The notes beneath the pieces are model-generated. The model had not been told where the DNA came from, did not search any database, and was given only the letters and a program-made list of their open reading frames with translations. 64,000 nucleotides of DNA. It comes from an uncultured Bacteroidota bacterium (GTDB lineage Bacteria; Bacteroidota; Bacteroidia; B-17B0; Aurantibacillaceae). Below, piece after piece: positions 38,217-48,042 of the stretch. Where the stretch lies: positions 16,145-80,144 of the forward strand of contig CAITNS010000045.1 of assembly GCA_903893815.1 (NCBI GenBank), read 5' to 3'. How positions within the stretch are numbered: the first letter of the stretch is position 1; each line of letters begins with the position of its first letter. The translations under genes and the position numbers were made by a program.

Positions 38217-40367
38217 TTACTTCACCAATTTCATTTCATTTAATAAATAACCTGCTCCAGCAAATTTATCAATGATGAATAAAGTGTAGCGCACATCCAA
38301 AGTGATATTTCGGCATTGGTTAGGATTATACATAATATCACTCATGGTTCCTTCCCAATTTCTATCAAAGTTAGTACCAATTAATTGTCCTTTTGCATTA
38401 AATACCGGACTGCCACTATTACCACCAGTGGTGTGGTTACTTGCTGTAAAAGCTACTTGCAATTTACCATCTTTGTTGGCATATTGTCCGTAATCTTTTT
38501 TCTCATAAAGTTCTTTTAATTTTGCAGGCACATCAAACTCTTCGTCTTTTGGAATGTATTTTTCCATGATACCCTCTAAGGTTGTATAGTAATTGTATTC
38601 TACACCATCTTTTGGCACATAATTATTTACTTTACCATAAGCTACTCGCAATGTAGAGTTAGCATCTGGATAGAATTTTTTGTCTTTAAAGATTTCTTTT
38701 TGTCCTTGAATATATAATTTTTGTAATTCATTTATTTCTCTTTCATCGTATTGAAATTGAGGAAAAACAGACGTATTATAATATTTTACAATAGAGCTGG
38801 TGATGTAAAAAATCGGATCTCTTTCGTACAAATTAGTGTATTTATCATAATCGTTTAACATCACTTCAGCTTTTTCTTTATCTACAAAATTGGTATTTGA
38901 AAATAAGAAGTCGGTCATTTTTTTTGCGTCGTTATTATTAGCAACAATAAACGAATCTAACACATAAGGTCTGCTATTGTTTGGCACGCCTTTGATGTAT
39001 TCTGCTAGCATGGCTTCACATAATTTGATATCAGTTGGTTTATTATAATTTTTAAAGAAGCCTAACTTTTTGTATTCTTCTAAGGTTTTATCATAGGTGT
39101 TTGTGGTCCCTTTTTGTTTTTTCTTTAATTCGTTATTTAAGGTTATATAAAAACGAGCATAATTAAGCGCGTCAATGGCCATTAAACATTCGCTATAATA
39201 ATCTACTTGTTTGTTTAGGATTTTATATTCGGCATACACTTTTTGTAATTGAGGAAAAATATTACCGTACTTTTCTTTTTGAGCAGGATTAACACTTATT
39301 GCTTCGTTAAATTGATTTTCAAATAATTGTTTTTTAGCAACAGCATCATATTTTTTTAAGCCATTCATTTCGCCCATCCATTTTTTGTAGTAGTTAGCAA
39401 CACTTTGAAATTTACTAGCATAAGCGATACGAACTGCATCACTTTGTAACATATCTACATTCATTATATTTAATCGTTTTTCACGAAGAGAAACTTTTAA
39501 TGGATCGCTTTCGTTCATAATCATATCAACGGCATAGCTTGATAAATATTCTTGTGTACGACCAGGGAAACCATATACCATGGTAAAATCACCTTGTTTA
39601 TATCCTTTTAAAGAAATTGGAATCACATTTTTTGGTTTATAAGGAACATTGTCTTTACTGTATTCGGCTGGCTTGTTATCTTTATTGGCATAAATACGAA
39701 ATACTGAAAAATCAGCATTATGACGCGGCCACATCCAGTTATCGCTTTCGCCTCCAAACTTTCCGATTGAAGAAGGAGGAGCGCCAACCATACGAACATC
39801 TTTAAATGTTTCTACAACAAATAAATAATAGTCGTTACCATAAAAAAATGGTTTGATAAATGCTTCGTAATGAGTTCCTGCAACAGCTTCTTTTTCTAAT
39901 TGTTTAATATTAGCTTTAATGATAGAATCTTTTTTAGCTTCGGTGCTGGTAGCGATAATTCCTTTTAATACTTTTGCTGTAACATCTTCAATACGCTGTA
40001 TGATAGTGGCATTTAAGTTTGGCGTATAAACCTCTTCATTTTTATTCATCGCCCAAAAACCATTGGTTAAGTAATCTTTTTCAACTGTACTATGAAAAGC
40101 GATAGCAGAATAACCGCAGTGGTGGTTAGTTAAAATTAAACCTTGGTCAGATACGATTTCGGCAGTACAGCCACCTGCAAATTGAACAATGGCATCTTTT
40201 AAACTTGATTTATTAACGCTGTAAATTTGTTCGGCAGTTAATTTTAAGCCATTTTTCTTCATGTCTTTAATGTTCATTGCATTTAAAAGTTGTGGCAACC
40301 ACATCCCTTCGTCGGCTTTTGATATTAAAGAAATTAATAATGTTAATGCAAGTAGTTTTTGTTTCAT
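38217..40367 (-). CDS. S46-family dipeptidyl peptidase, DPP11-like
   Basis: A 716-residue exported serine peptidase of the DPP7/DPP11 family. The signal peptide covers about 18 residues (MKQKLLALTLLISLISKA). The His block is ILTNHHCGYSAI, the Asp block GGESDNWMWPRHNADFSVFR, and the nucleophile Ser651 is in GGNSGSPVF. The specificity residue 18 after the Ser is Arg669 (FDRNW). DPP11 (Asp/Glu at P1) has Arg here and DPP7 has Gly in the Porphyromonas enzymes, so acidic-P1 specificity is predicted. Likely periplasmic. Confidence 0.93.
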   Translation of the reverse strand: MKQKLLALTLLISLISKADEGMWLPQLLNAMNIKDMKKNGLKLTAEQIYSVNKSSLKDAIVQFAGGCTAEIVSDQGLILTNHHCGYSAIAFHSTVEKDYLTNGFWAMNKNEEVYTPNLNATIIQRIEDVTAKVLKGIIATSTEAKKDSIIKANIKQLEKEAVAGTHYEAFIKPFFYGNDYYLFVVETFKDVRMVGAPPSSIGKFGGESDNWMWPRHNADFSVFRIYANKDNKPAEYSKDNVPYKPKNVIPISLKGYKQGDFTMVYGFPGRTQEYLSSYAVDMIMNESDPLKVSLREKRLNIMNVDMLQSDAVRIAYASKFQSVANYYKKWMGEMNGLKKYDAVAKKQLFENQFNEAISVNPAQKEKYGNIFPQLQKVYAEYKILNKQVDYYSECLMAIDALNYARFYITLNNELKKKQKGTTNTYDKTLEEYKKLGFFKNYNKPTDIKLCEAMLAEYIKGVPNNSRPYVLDSFIVANNNDAKKMTDFLFSNTNFVDKEKAEVMLNDYDKYTNLYERDPIFYITSSIVKYYNTSVFPQFQYDEREINELQKLYIQGQKEIFKDKKFYPDANSTLRVAYGKVNNYVPKDGVEYNYYTTLEGIMEKYIPKDEEFDVPAKLKELYEKKDYGQYANKDGKLQVAFTASNHTTGGNSGSPVFNAKGQLIGTNFDRNWEGTMSDIMYNPNQCRNITLDVRYTLFIIDKFAGAGYLLNEMKLVK

Positions 40368-40383
40368 GTTTTGGTTTTATTAA

Positions 40384-40488
40384 TAATTACGAATAAGGTA
40401 CTAATATACGAATCTGTGTATGCAAAACGTATCATACACAGATTCGTATATTCGTATTAAGATTCGTAATCATTTTAATTCGTAATTA
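40384..40488. repeat. 105-bp nested palindromic element
   Basis: Outer 11-bp inverted repeats (TAATTACGAAT at 40384-40394, ATTCGTAATTA at 40478-40488) enclose an inner perfect 19-bp inverted repeat (ATATACGAATCTGTGTATG at 40404-40422, CATACACAGATTCGTATAT at 40433-40451) with a 10-base loop. A further ATTCGTAAT sits at 40462-40470. It lies between PNP and the S46 gene. It could act as a terminator or RNA-stabilising hairpin, or be a small REP-like or MITE-like mobile element. Confidence 0.8.
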
Positions 40489-40496
40489 TAATTGTT

Positions 40497-41312
40497 TTAC
40501 ATACTTCTAATTAATTCCTTCATCAATAAAGTCATTTTAGGTTCTTGCATTTTTGCAATATGTTGAACTTCTTCGTGACTCACATTTTGAACATCACCTT
40601 CAACACCTAAATCAGTTACGATACTTACACCAAATACGCGCATGCCGCCATGTTTTGCAACAATTACTTCTGGTACAGTACTCATTCCAACGGTATCAGC
40701 ACCAATTCTTCTGATGTAACTATATTCTGCAGGAGTTTCAAAACAAGGGCCAGTTAATCCAGCATAAGAGCCTTGACTTACTTTAATATTATTTGCTTTC
40801 GCAATTTCTACAGCCATTGCAATTAATTTTTTATCATACGCTTCGCTCATATCTGGGAAACGAGGGCCTAGTTCAGCAATGTTTTTTCCAATTAAAGGAT
40901 TTGTTGGAAATAAATTAATATGATCATTGATAATCATGATTTCTCCAATTTCAAAATCAGGATTCATGCCACCACTTGCATTTGATACACATACTGTATG
41001 GATGCCAATTGCTTTCATCACACGAACAGGGAATGTAATTTGATGCATGGTGTAACCTTCATAAAAATGAAAACGACCTTGCATGGCCATTACTTTTTTG
41101 CCACCTAATTCTCCAAATATTAATTTGCCGCTATGACCTTCTACTGTGCTTACAGGAAAATTCGGAATCTCCTCGTATGGGATAACGAATTCTGCGCTTA
41201 TTTCTGTTACAAGTCCTCCTAATCCTGTTCCTAAAATAATTCCTATTTCGGGGCGGAAGTTATTTGTTTTTTCAAGAATACTTTTTGTGGTAAAATTTAT
41301 TTGTTCTAACAT
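40497..41312 (-). CDS. punA: purine-nucleoside phosphorylase I
   Basis: A 271-residue trimeric PNP (inosine/guanosine/adenosine cleavage by phosphate). It has GIILGTGLGGLV, VEGHSGKLIFGELGG, VSNASGGMNPDFEIG, GPCFETPAEYSYIR and DTVGMSTVPEVIVA. Typical length. It overlaps the 3' end of lpxK by about 40 bases, an unusually long overlap for this window. Purine salvage. Confidence 0.95.
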   Translation of the reverse strand: MLEQINFTTKSILEKTNNFRPEIGIILGTGLGGLVTEISAEFVIPYEEIPNFPVSTVEGHSGKLIFGELGGKKVMAMQGRFHFYEGYTMHQITFPVRVMKAIGIHTVCVSNASGGMNPDFEIGEIMIINDHINLFPTNPLIGKNIAELGPRFPDMSEAYDKKLIAMAVEIAKANNIKVSQGSYAGLTGPCFETPAEYSYIRRIGADTVGMSTVPEVIVAKHGGMRVFGVSIVTDLGVEGDVQNVSHEEVQHIAKMQEPKMTLLMKELIRSM

Positions 41313-42354
41313 AGTTTATGATTGTATCGTTAAATTCTTGTGTTTTGTCTTTAAAATCTACCTCTATTGGCAAAACGTACAAAGGTAATGTATTTGCTAT
41401 ATCCTGCAAGTCAGTGCCACGTAATCTCATAGCATCTTTTTCTGTAGTGACTACTATTTTGTTTCCGCCTTCAATGGCATCTAATTGCGCTCTTACATCT
41501 GCAATATCCTGAATTGTAAAGCGGTGATGGTCAGGAAACTGAATATGTTTTATATCTGAAGCGTATTCTTTTAAGTAGGTAATCATTGGTTGTGGATTAC
41601 CGATACCTGTAAAAGCAACTATACGATAGCGAAATAAATCATTTAAAGTATCAATGGTATCAGTAGGATTTTGAAAGCCTTTTAATTCGCCATATTTTAA
41701 CCAAGTAAAAAATAATTGTTGGTGTGCTAATGGTTTTAAATCTTTAATTACATTTCTAATTTCAATGGCTGTTGTTTTATCAGGTGTTTTACTGACGATA
41801 ATAATATCAGCCCTTTCAATGCCTTTTTTTGATTCTCTTAAATAACCAGCCGGCATCATGCAATCGTTTAAATACAAGTTATTGTATTCACTTATCACAA
41901 TTTTCAGTTCGCAGTTTAAAGCACGATGCTGAAAGGCATCATCTAAAATCACCACTTTTGGAGGCTCAGGAAATTCTAATATTTTTTTAATGCCATTAAC
42001 TCTATTGGCATCTACGCAAACTTCTAATTGAGGATTTTTTGTTTTGTATTGCAATGGTTCGTCGCCAATATCAAATGCTGTGCTTAAATTTGTTGCCTGA
42101 ATAAAGCCAGATGTTTTACGTTTGTAACCGCGACTAAGTATGGCTATTTTAAAGTCGTTTTGTAATATATTAATTAAATACTCCACATGAGGTGTTTTTC
42201 CAGTACCACCAACTGCCAAATTTCCAACACAAATAGTGTGTATGTCAACAGATTTACTTTTTAAAAATTTCCAATCGTATAATAAATTACGCAACGAGGT
42301 GATAATGCCATAAATTACAGCAAAAGGAAATAAAAGTATTTTCTTTAAAGTCAC
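41272..42354 (-). CDS. lpxK: tetraacyldisaccharide 4'-kinase
   Basis: A 360-residue inner-membrane-associated kinase of lipid A synthesis that phosphorylates the 4' position of the disaccharide. Walker A is GNLAVGGTGKT (44-54), with VVILDDAFQHRALN after it, and an N-terminal membrane anchor. The start is GTG at 42354. Confirms a Gram-negative outer membrane. The 3' end overlaps the PNP start. Confidence 0.94.
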   Translation of the reverse strand: MTLKKILLFPFAVIYGIITSLRNLLYDWKFLKSKSVDIHTICVGNLAVGGTGKTPHVEYLINILQNDFKIAILSRGYKRKTSGFIQATNLSTAFDIGDEPLQYKTKNPQLEVCVDANRVNGIKKILEFPEPPKVVILDDAFQHRALNCELKIVISEYNNLYLNDCMMPAGYLRESKKGIERADIIIVSKTPDKTTAIEIRNVIKDLKPLAHQQLFFTWLKYGELKGFQNPTDTIDTLNDLFRYRIVAFTGIGNPQPMITYLKEYASDIKHIQFPDHHRFTIQDIADVRAQLDAIEGGNKIVVTTEKDAMRLRGTDLQDIANTLPLYVLPIEVDFKDKTQEFNDTIINYVRTNKFYHKKYS

Positions 42355-42415
42355 CTAAATATTAATAAAGTAGTGAATTTAGGGGGTTTTTCTTGAAAAA
42401 TGAAATCTTTTTAGA

Positions 42416-43642
42416 CTATTCCTTCACTTCAATCCATAATTTGCAAGGCTCTAATTTACAGCCGTTTGCATCGGTTTCTGTAACCTCTAAATATCCACTT
42501 TGATAATCTATATCAACCGTGGTTGAATTGGTGTATTTTCCATTGCTAATCCACATACCTGCAGGCATATTCCAAAGGTATTTTGAACCTTGATGAAAAG
42601 GAACGGAGTAGGTGAGATTGGTTGTTTTTGGTTTTACTATTGTTTCGCCAATAATTTGATAAGGTGTTTTGATGAGTCCGAAAAATTGTGCTGCCCAAAA
42701 TGTACTATGAAACCCTTTGTTAATTGCGAATAACCCTGTTTTCCCTCCTTGTGTAGAGCAACTACCTGTATCAATTGGTAAAGCATGACCAATGCCTCTG
42801 ATTCGGTAATAACGCACTATTTCTTCTTGTTGATTGTTTTTGTAAATGGTACATTCAATATCTTCATCATTTCTAAAACGCTCATAATGCTCATCTTCTT
42901 CATAATCGGCATTGTGAATATTAGTCCATTGTTTAATGAGTTGATTGGAATTATTAGTGCTGACAACTAGGTCAATTCCACCGTGAAAAACAATTAGTTT
43001 CGGATACTTGCCTTTGTAATTTGGGTTTTCTTTTCGAACTAAATCTCCCCAATCTTCAGGCGATTTAGAAACCATACCCACCATGGAAGTCCCGGCCTTC
43101 ATAACAGATTCAGCTGATTTGTAGGGGCCGCCAGCCATCACTCCACCTTTATCAAATACTTCAGGAAAAACTGCCATCATAATGCTACTCATGGCACCAC
43201 CTGCCGAAAGACCAATCACATAAATTTTAGTGCTATCAATGTTTTTATTTTTCTTTAAATGTGTTATCATTTGCATGATAGATGCAGGCTCGCCTTTATC
43301 ACGACTTTGGTCGGAAGCACGGTACCAATTAAAGCAATTTTCAGGATTATTGATGATGATTTGCTCAGGATATAAAACATAAAACTGATGCAGTTTTGCT
43401 AATTTATTCCAACCACTTTGTTCGGCGCAGGATTTTGCCATTTGTGTGCAACCATGCAAAACTACCACTAATGGAGCTTTCTCAGTAATGTTTCCTGGAT
43501 CATAAAACATCAATTTTAAATTACCAGGATTTGTACCAAAGGGACGAATTTGAACTAAATCCTCTTGCGAAAAAATAGAATGAATCGTAAAGATGCTCGA
43601 AAAAACGGTCACTATTAAGTATAACCTAAATTTTGATTTCAT
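42416..43642 (-). CDS. secreted PHB-depolymerase-type esterase (CE1-like)
   Basis: A 408-residue exported alpha/beta hydrolase. Signal peptide to about residue 26, then LVVVLHGCTQMAKSCAEQSG and nucleophile GLSAGG (Ser146). The family covers polyhydroxybutyrate depolymerases and feruloyl/acetyl xylan esterases. The last ~80 residues (after IKTPYQIIGET) are a small beta-rich domain without a recognised name. The gene overlaps the T9SS type B protein stop by one base (TAATG). Confidence 0.85.
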   Translation of the reverse strand: MKSKFRLYLIVTVFSSIFTIHSIFSQEDLVQIRPFGTNPGNLKLMFYDPGNITEKAPLVVVLHGCTQMAKSCAEQSGWNKLAKLHQFYVLYPEQIIINNPENCFNWYRASDQSRDKGEPASIMQMITHLKKNKNIDSTKIYVIGLSAGGAMSSIMMAVFPEVFDKGGVMAGGPYKSAESVMKAGTSMVGMVSKSPEDWGDLVRKENPNYKGKYPKLIVFHGGIDLVVSTNNSNQLIKQWTNIHNADYEEDEHYERFRNDEDIECTIYKNNQQEEIVRYYRIRGIGHALPIDTGSCSTQGGKTGLFAINKGFHSTFWAAQFFGLIKTPYQIIGETIVKPKTTNLTYSVPFHQGSKYLWNMPAGMWISNGKYTNSTTVDIDYQSGYLEVTETDANGCKLEPCKLWIEVKE

Positions 43643-44643
43643 TATCTAAATAAAGAAATATGTCCGTTGCGAACTAGTTTTTTATCGTTACCTCTTTGAA
43701 TGGCTTCTAAGCGATAAACATAAACGTCATCAGGACAAGGATTTCCTTTAAATTTACCATCCCATTTAGCATTAATATTGGTAGATGTGTAAACGGTGTT
43801 ACCCCATCTGTCAAAAATAGTTAACGAAAAGTAATTGTATTCGCATTGAAATATAGGAGAGAAAACATCATTTCTATCATCGTCATTTGGCGTAAAACTA
43901 TTAGGGATATAAACATCACAATCGCAATTTTTATATTTAATAACCACGCTATCTGTTCTAATACCACAAGTTTTGGATGTGCTAATTACCCAATATAAAC
44001 CCTCTTTAGTAGCTGTGATACTTGATGTATTAGAGCCTGTATTCCAAAATAATTTTACATCTGAAGGAGCTTTAACCGATAGAATTTTGTTAGGCTCGTT
44101 TTCACAAACTAAAATTTCTTTACCAAAATTAGGTACTACGGCATTTGCAGAACTTACTTTAAATGTATCAATATAAGTACAACCTTTGTTATTGCTTTTT
44201 AACCAATACATTCCTGGTTTTTCGATTTTTATTTGGTCGCTAGTTTCCCCTGCACTCCAAGCGTATTTATAGTTTTTGTTATTTGCGGTAATAGTTATTG
44301 GATTGCCGCAAATAATGGTATCTCTGATGCGGATTTTAGGTCTTTCGTTAAACTTTAAATAGGTGGTATCTATAAGTGTTCTTTTTCCATCAATAATTTT
44401 TATTGAGTAAGTGCCTTTCTTTTTGATGTAAAATTGTTTTGTATTTACAATGATGCCATAACTTGTATTTAATTGATAGGTGGCATTTTTGCTTACTTGA
44501 TCTTCAGTGAACTTAATTAAAAATGAATCACCCGCACAAATGAATGTTGTATCAGGTAATAAATTTGATGGTTTTATCTGTGCATTTAAATTACACAGTA
44601 AAACACTAAATAGTAATATGAATATGTTTTTTTTGATTCTCAA
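43642..44643 (-). CDS. T9SS type B (gliding-motility C-terminal) secreted protein
   Basis: A 333-residue exported protein starting at a TTG (44643). Two or three Ig-like repeats (DTTYLKFNERPKIRIRDTII, TYIDTFKVSSAN) lead to the CHU_C/gliding-motility C-terminal domain (DCDVYIPNSFTPNDDDRNDV, LTIFDRWGNTVYTSTN, GKFKGNPCPDDVYVYRLEA). This signal routes to the T9SS. Cotranscription with the esterase below is likely. Confidence 0.9.
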   Translation of the reverse strand: MRIKKNIFILLFSVLLCNLNAQIKPSNLLPDTTFICAGDSFLIKFTEDQVSKNATYQLNTSYGIIVNTKQFYIKKKGTYSIKIIDGKRTLIDTTYLKFNERPKIRIRDTIICGNPITITANNKNYKYAWSAGETSDQIKIEKPGMYWLKSNNKGCTYIDTFKVSSANAVVPNFGKEILVCENEPNKILSVKAPSDVKLFWNTGSNTSSITATKEGLYWVISTSKTCGIRTDSVVIKYKNCDCDVYIPNSFTPNDDDRNDVFSPIFQCEYNYFSLTIFDRWGNTVYTSTNINAKWDGKFKGNPCPDDVYVYRLEAIQRGNDKKLVRNGHISLFR

Positions 44644-44709
44644 TTAAATGCAAAAGTTATGCGCTTATGATGTTGTTATTTGTTAATTTATATTAATTAT
44701 TTTCAAAAA

Positions 44710-47652
44710 TTAAATCTGCAAAGAAATTGTGATTCTTGTACCTTGTTCGGCGGGTGATAATTCAGATTTATCGATTATCACCACTTTTTGATTCTTTCCA
44801 GTCAGTTTTGTATTCAATTCCAATATATTTTCAATTGTTTTCGTTCCTAGCGATTTGTGACCAGCTTTCGCATTTTCTTTGGCCTTATTAAATCCAATAC
44901 CGTCATCTTCAATAATAATTAATAAAGTTTTTTCGTTTTGTTTTTTGAAACGGATGTATAAATTACCATGTTTATGTTTAGGTAAAATACCATGTATAAT
45001 CGAGTTTTCGGCATAAGGTTGAATAATCATATTAGGGATTTTAATATCTAGCGTATTAATATCCTGAGCCACATCTAAATGAAAATCAAACTTTCCTTTA
45101 AATCGTTCTTTTTCTAAATCCAAATAATAATTTAATCGTATTAACTCTTCATGTAAAGCAATTTCGCTTTGCGAAGCTTTTTCGATAATCATTCTGATTA
45201 ATCTAGAAAATTTAGCAAGGTATTCACTCGCTTTTAAAGAGTCGTTTAAGTTGATGTAATTTTGAATAGAAGTTAATTAATTAAAAATAAAGTGCGGACT
45301 CATTAACGAATTCATTGCTTGATGTTTCAGTAAATTTACTTGGCGATCTTCTTGCACTCTTCTAGTAGCTTTTGTTCGCACACGTTTAACAACAATAACA
45401 GCTACAATAATTATAAAGAGTAGTGCTCCAAAAATGATTGATAGCGTAAACCAAATGGTTTGCTTAAAAGGAATTTCTTTTTTTATGGTGATATAAATAG
45501 GGTCAGACCAATTAAATCCATCGTAGGAATAGATAATTTCTAGTTGATGTGTTCCTCCGTTAATTGATGTTAAGTGGATTTGCCGGTTTTCTAAATCAAA
45601 CCATCCTTTGTCTTTATTACTATTGTATCTATAACGGTAATATTGTTTGTTAGGTTTTACATATAGTGGACTAGAAAAACTAATCATCACATCAGTTTGA
45701 GCGCTGGTTAAATTTAATTTATTGTTTTGTAGTTCTATAATACTTCCTTCCGCATCAATACTTGTTATAAATAACTTATTTGCTGGTCTTGTTTGTTTTA
45801 ATAGATCATTGATAGCGCATATTGTAATTCCTTTATCACTACAAATGCAACAATTGTTGCCGTTAAATACAACATCGTTGATAGTGTTTGATAACAATCC
45901 GTTTGATTTATTATAAATGACTATTGGTTGAAATTTGTTATCGCAGATAAACAAGCCATCTAAAGTGGCAATCCATATTCGGTTTTGATAAAATTTTATT
46001 TTTTTAACTGCGGTTAATTGTTGCGTACCAATTTCTTGTATTAGGATAGAGTCTTCGAAAATCGTGATGCCGTTTTCATGTGCTAAGTAAGTTTTGTTCT
46101 GGAAGTGTTTAATATCGTTAATACCGAAACTAAACAATTGATTACGATAGTTTTTATAGCTTTTTGTTTTTAAAGAATACACACTTAATCCATCAGATGT
46201 TCCAACAAGGAGATTATCATTTAGTTCGAAAATAGTATTGATTTTGGTTCTATAATCGGGATAAGAAATAAGGGTGTCAATAACCATGTACTTCTCTGAC
46301 TTATAGTTTTTTATTTTATATAAAGTAGCGGTCCCATCTGCCATATAGGCTTCTTCTGGGTTTTGGCAATATGAAAATAAACGAGATGCAATTGGAGAAA
46401 AATTATAGAAAGAATTATTCAATAAAAATGACCCTTTTTTATTATTAGCTGAGTTTGTTTTAGAATAGATGACTTCTTTTCCTGAAGTATGAATACCATA
46501 AACCGTTTCGTTAAACAACTCATCTGGAGCAATTATAGTTTGAGTGTTGTTATTTGTTTCATCAAAAATAAATAAGCCATTATTTGTTCCAACCACAATG
46601 CTTTTTTCTACAAATGCTGCACTGCTAACTGGTAATATTTTTCGACCAGATGTAAAGGAGAAGTTTTGTAATTGAGGATTTTGAATAAAGTATACACCAT
46701 CATTAAAGGTTCCTATCCAAATATGATCGTCGGTATCTTTATAAATACAATTAATTAGTACTTTGTCTATACCCAATAAATCAAAGGCATCAAAGATGAT
46801 ATTGTTTTCAATAACATATAAATTATCATCAGGATTGTTTGTGAACCAAAGACGTTGGTATTTGTCGATAATTAATTTACTTACACGAGCCGTGTTATTA
46901 GCACTAAAAAAGCTAGTTGCCTTTTGAGTTTTTACCGCGATAGTTTTAATAATTTCATTATTTTTAATGCATAAAATAGCATTATCACTTCCTATATATA
47001 ATGTCCCAGTTGTATCTTCTGTAATAGAATAAATGGGGATTGTTTTTCCAATATTTATTTTTTCTTGAACCCCATTTTTAAACTGATATAAACCATCTGT
47101 TCTCCCAACTAATACTTGATTTTGTTTAGTTTTAAAAATGGCAAATGCTTGATTGTTATTGTCTGCTTTTTTTACATTGTCTTCATATACAGTTCCCGTT
47201 TTTAATTCGGTTGATGATACCGATATTTGATCGTTTAATGAATATCCGTAATTTGCATCCAATATCAATTCATCAACAGAGTTATCAAACACTAGGTTTT
47301 TTAAAAGAGAAGCGTCGTTTTCTTTTTTCTTGTATTCGTAAATTCCTTCTCTACGATTGATAATGATTAAATTGTCAGCGCTATTAAATCCAATATTTCT
47401 GATGTAATTAGATTTAAGAGGGATTTTTGGTTTTATTTTTTCAAATTTATAACCATCAAAATTATAGACGCCATTTTCGGTAGCTAAGTATAGTATATGA
47501 TGTTTATCTTGCTTTATAGCAAAAACATTAGCATTACTTAATCCGTCTTCTGGTCCATAATGCTGAAACGAAAAGCTTCGATTTTGAGCATTACTATTTA
47601 TCGCAAATAGACAGGCGCAAATAATAAATTGAAGTATGTTTTTTTGTAACAT
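44710..47652 (-). pseudogene. LytS-type sensor histidine kinase interrupted by one in-frame TAA
   Basis: The frame from 47652 reads through a signal peptide (to NSNAQ), about 600 residues of two-component-regulator beta-propeller repeats, a Y_Y_Y domain (SFSSPLYVKPNKQYYRYRYN) and one span. It reaches HQAMNSLMSPHFIFN and then TAA (45277-45279). After that codon the same frame continues cleanly (LTSIQNYINLNDSLK) through the rest of the kinase domain, with GTKTIENILEL and the final stop at 44710. One substitution (likely TCA to TAA) explains it. All other sequence is intact, so it is either a recent loss or a base-call error. Partner regulator: the LytTR gene at 48476. Confidence 0.85.
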
Positions 47653-47728
47653 ATAAAGTACATAAAAATAAGAAAAATATGTTAAACTTGCCTTTTATAA
47701 AGGCTTTAATGAAAAAATGAGTTGTTTT

Positions 47729-47770
47729 TTTGATTATACGTATAGATTTATTATTTTTGTCGTATAGATT
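47729..47770 (+). promoter_or_regulatory. promoter and candidate operator of the toxin-antitoxin pair
   Basis: TTTG at 47729-47732 and TATTTTTG at 47752-47759 (19-base spacer) form a consensus promoter. Two perfect direct repeats CGTATAGATT lie at 47739-47748 and 47761-47770, on either side of the -7 box, and the first overlaps a TATACGTATA palindrome. This layout suits autoregulation by the antitoxin. Confidence 0.6.
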
Positions 47771-47784
47771 AAAAAATTATTGAC

Positions 47785-48042
47785 ATGGATGCAAAAATCA
47801 CGTTATCATTTGATAAGCAAATTATAGAAAAAGCTAAACGATACGCTGAATCTCAAAATATCAGTTTATCTCGCTTGATGGAGCATTTATTAGATAAAAT
47901 TACATCTAATCATTACCAATCTCTAGAGGATTTTCCAGTAGCTGATTGGGTAAATTCTGTTGCTGAAGGCACCGCAGAGTATAAAACATCTCCTAAAAAA
48001 CGTTCTTCTATAAAAGATGAATACAAAAAACGTAAAAAATGA
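47785..48042 (+). CDS. antitoxin, DUF6364-like
   Basis: An 85-residue protein whose first 40 residues fit a ribbon-helix-helix-like DNA-binding unit (KITLSFDKQIIEKAKRYAE, NISLSRLMEHLL). The C-terminus is basic and disordered (SPKKRSSIKDEYKKRKK), suited to wrap around a toxin. It overlaps the PIN gene by four bases (ATGA). Family name from overall resemblance to DUF6364-type antitoxins. Confidence 0.8.
   Translation: MDAKITLSFDKQIIEKAKRYAESQNISLSRLMEHLLDKITSNHYQSLEDFPVADWVNSVAEGTAEYKTSPKKRSSIKDEYKKRKK

Noticed and set aside
40384..40488. Plain rho-independent terminator
   Set aside because: The outer arms and second inner palindrome extend far beyond a terminator stem, and no T-run follows the main hairpin. 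I keep terminator function only as one option.
44710..47652. Two separate genes (propeller sensor and kinase) with a real stop between them
   Set aside because: The stop lies inside the His kinase motif, the frame continues without shift, and the second part has no start near the break that would keep the conserved sequence.
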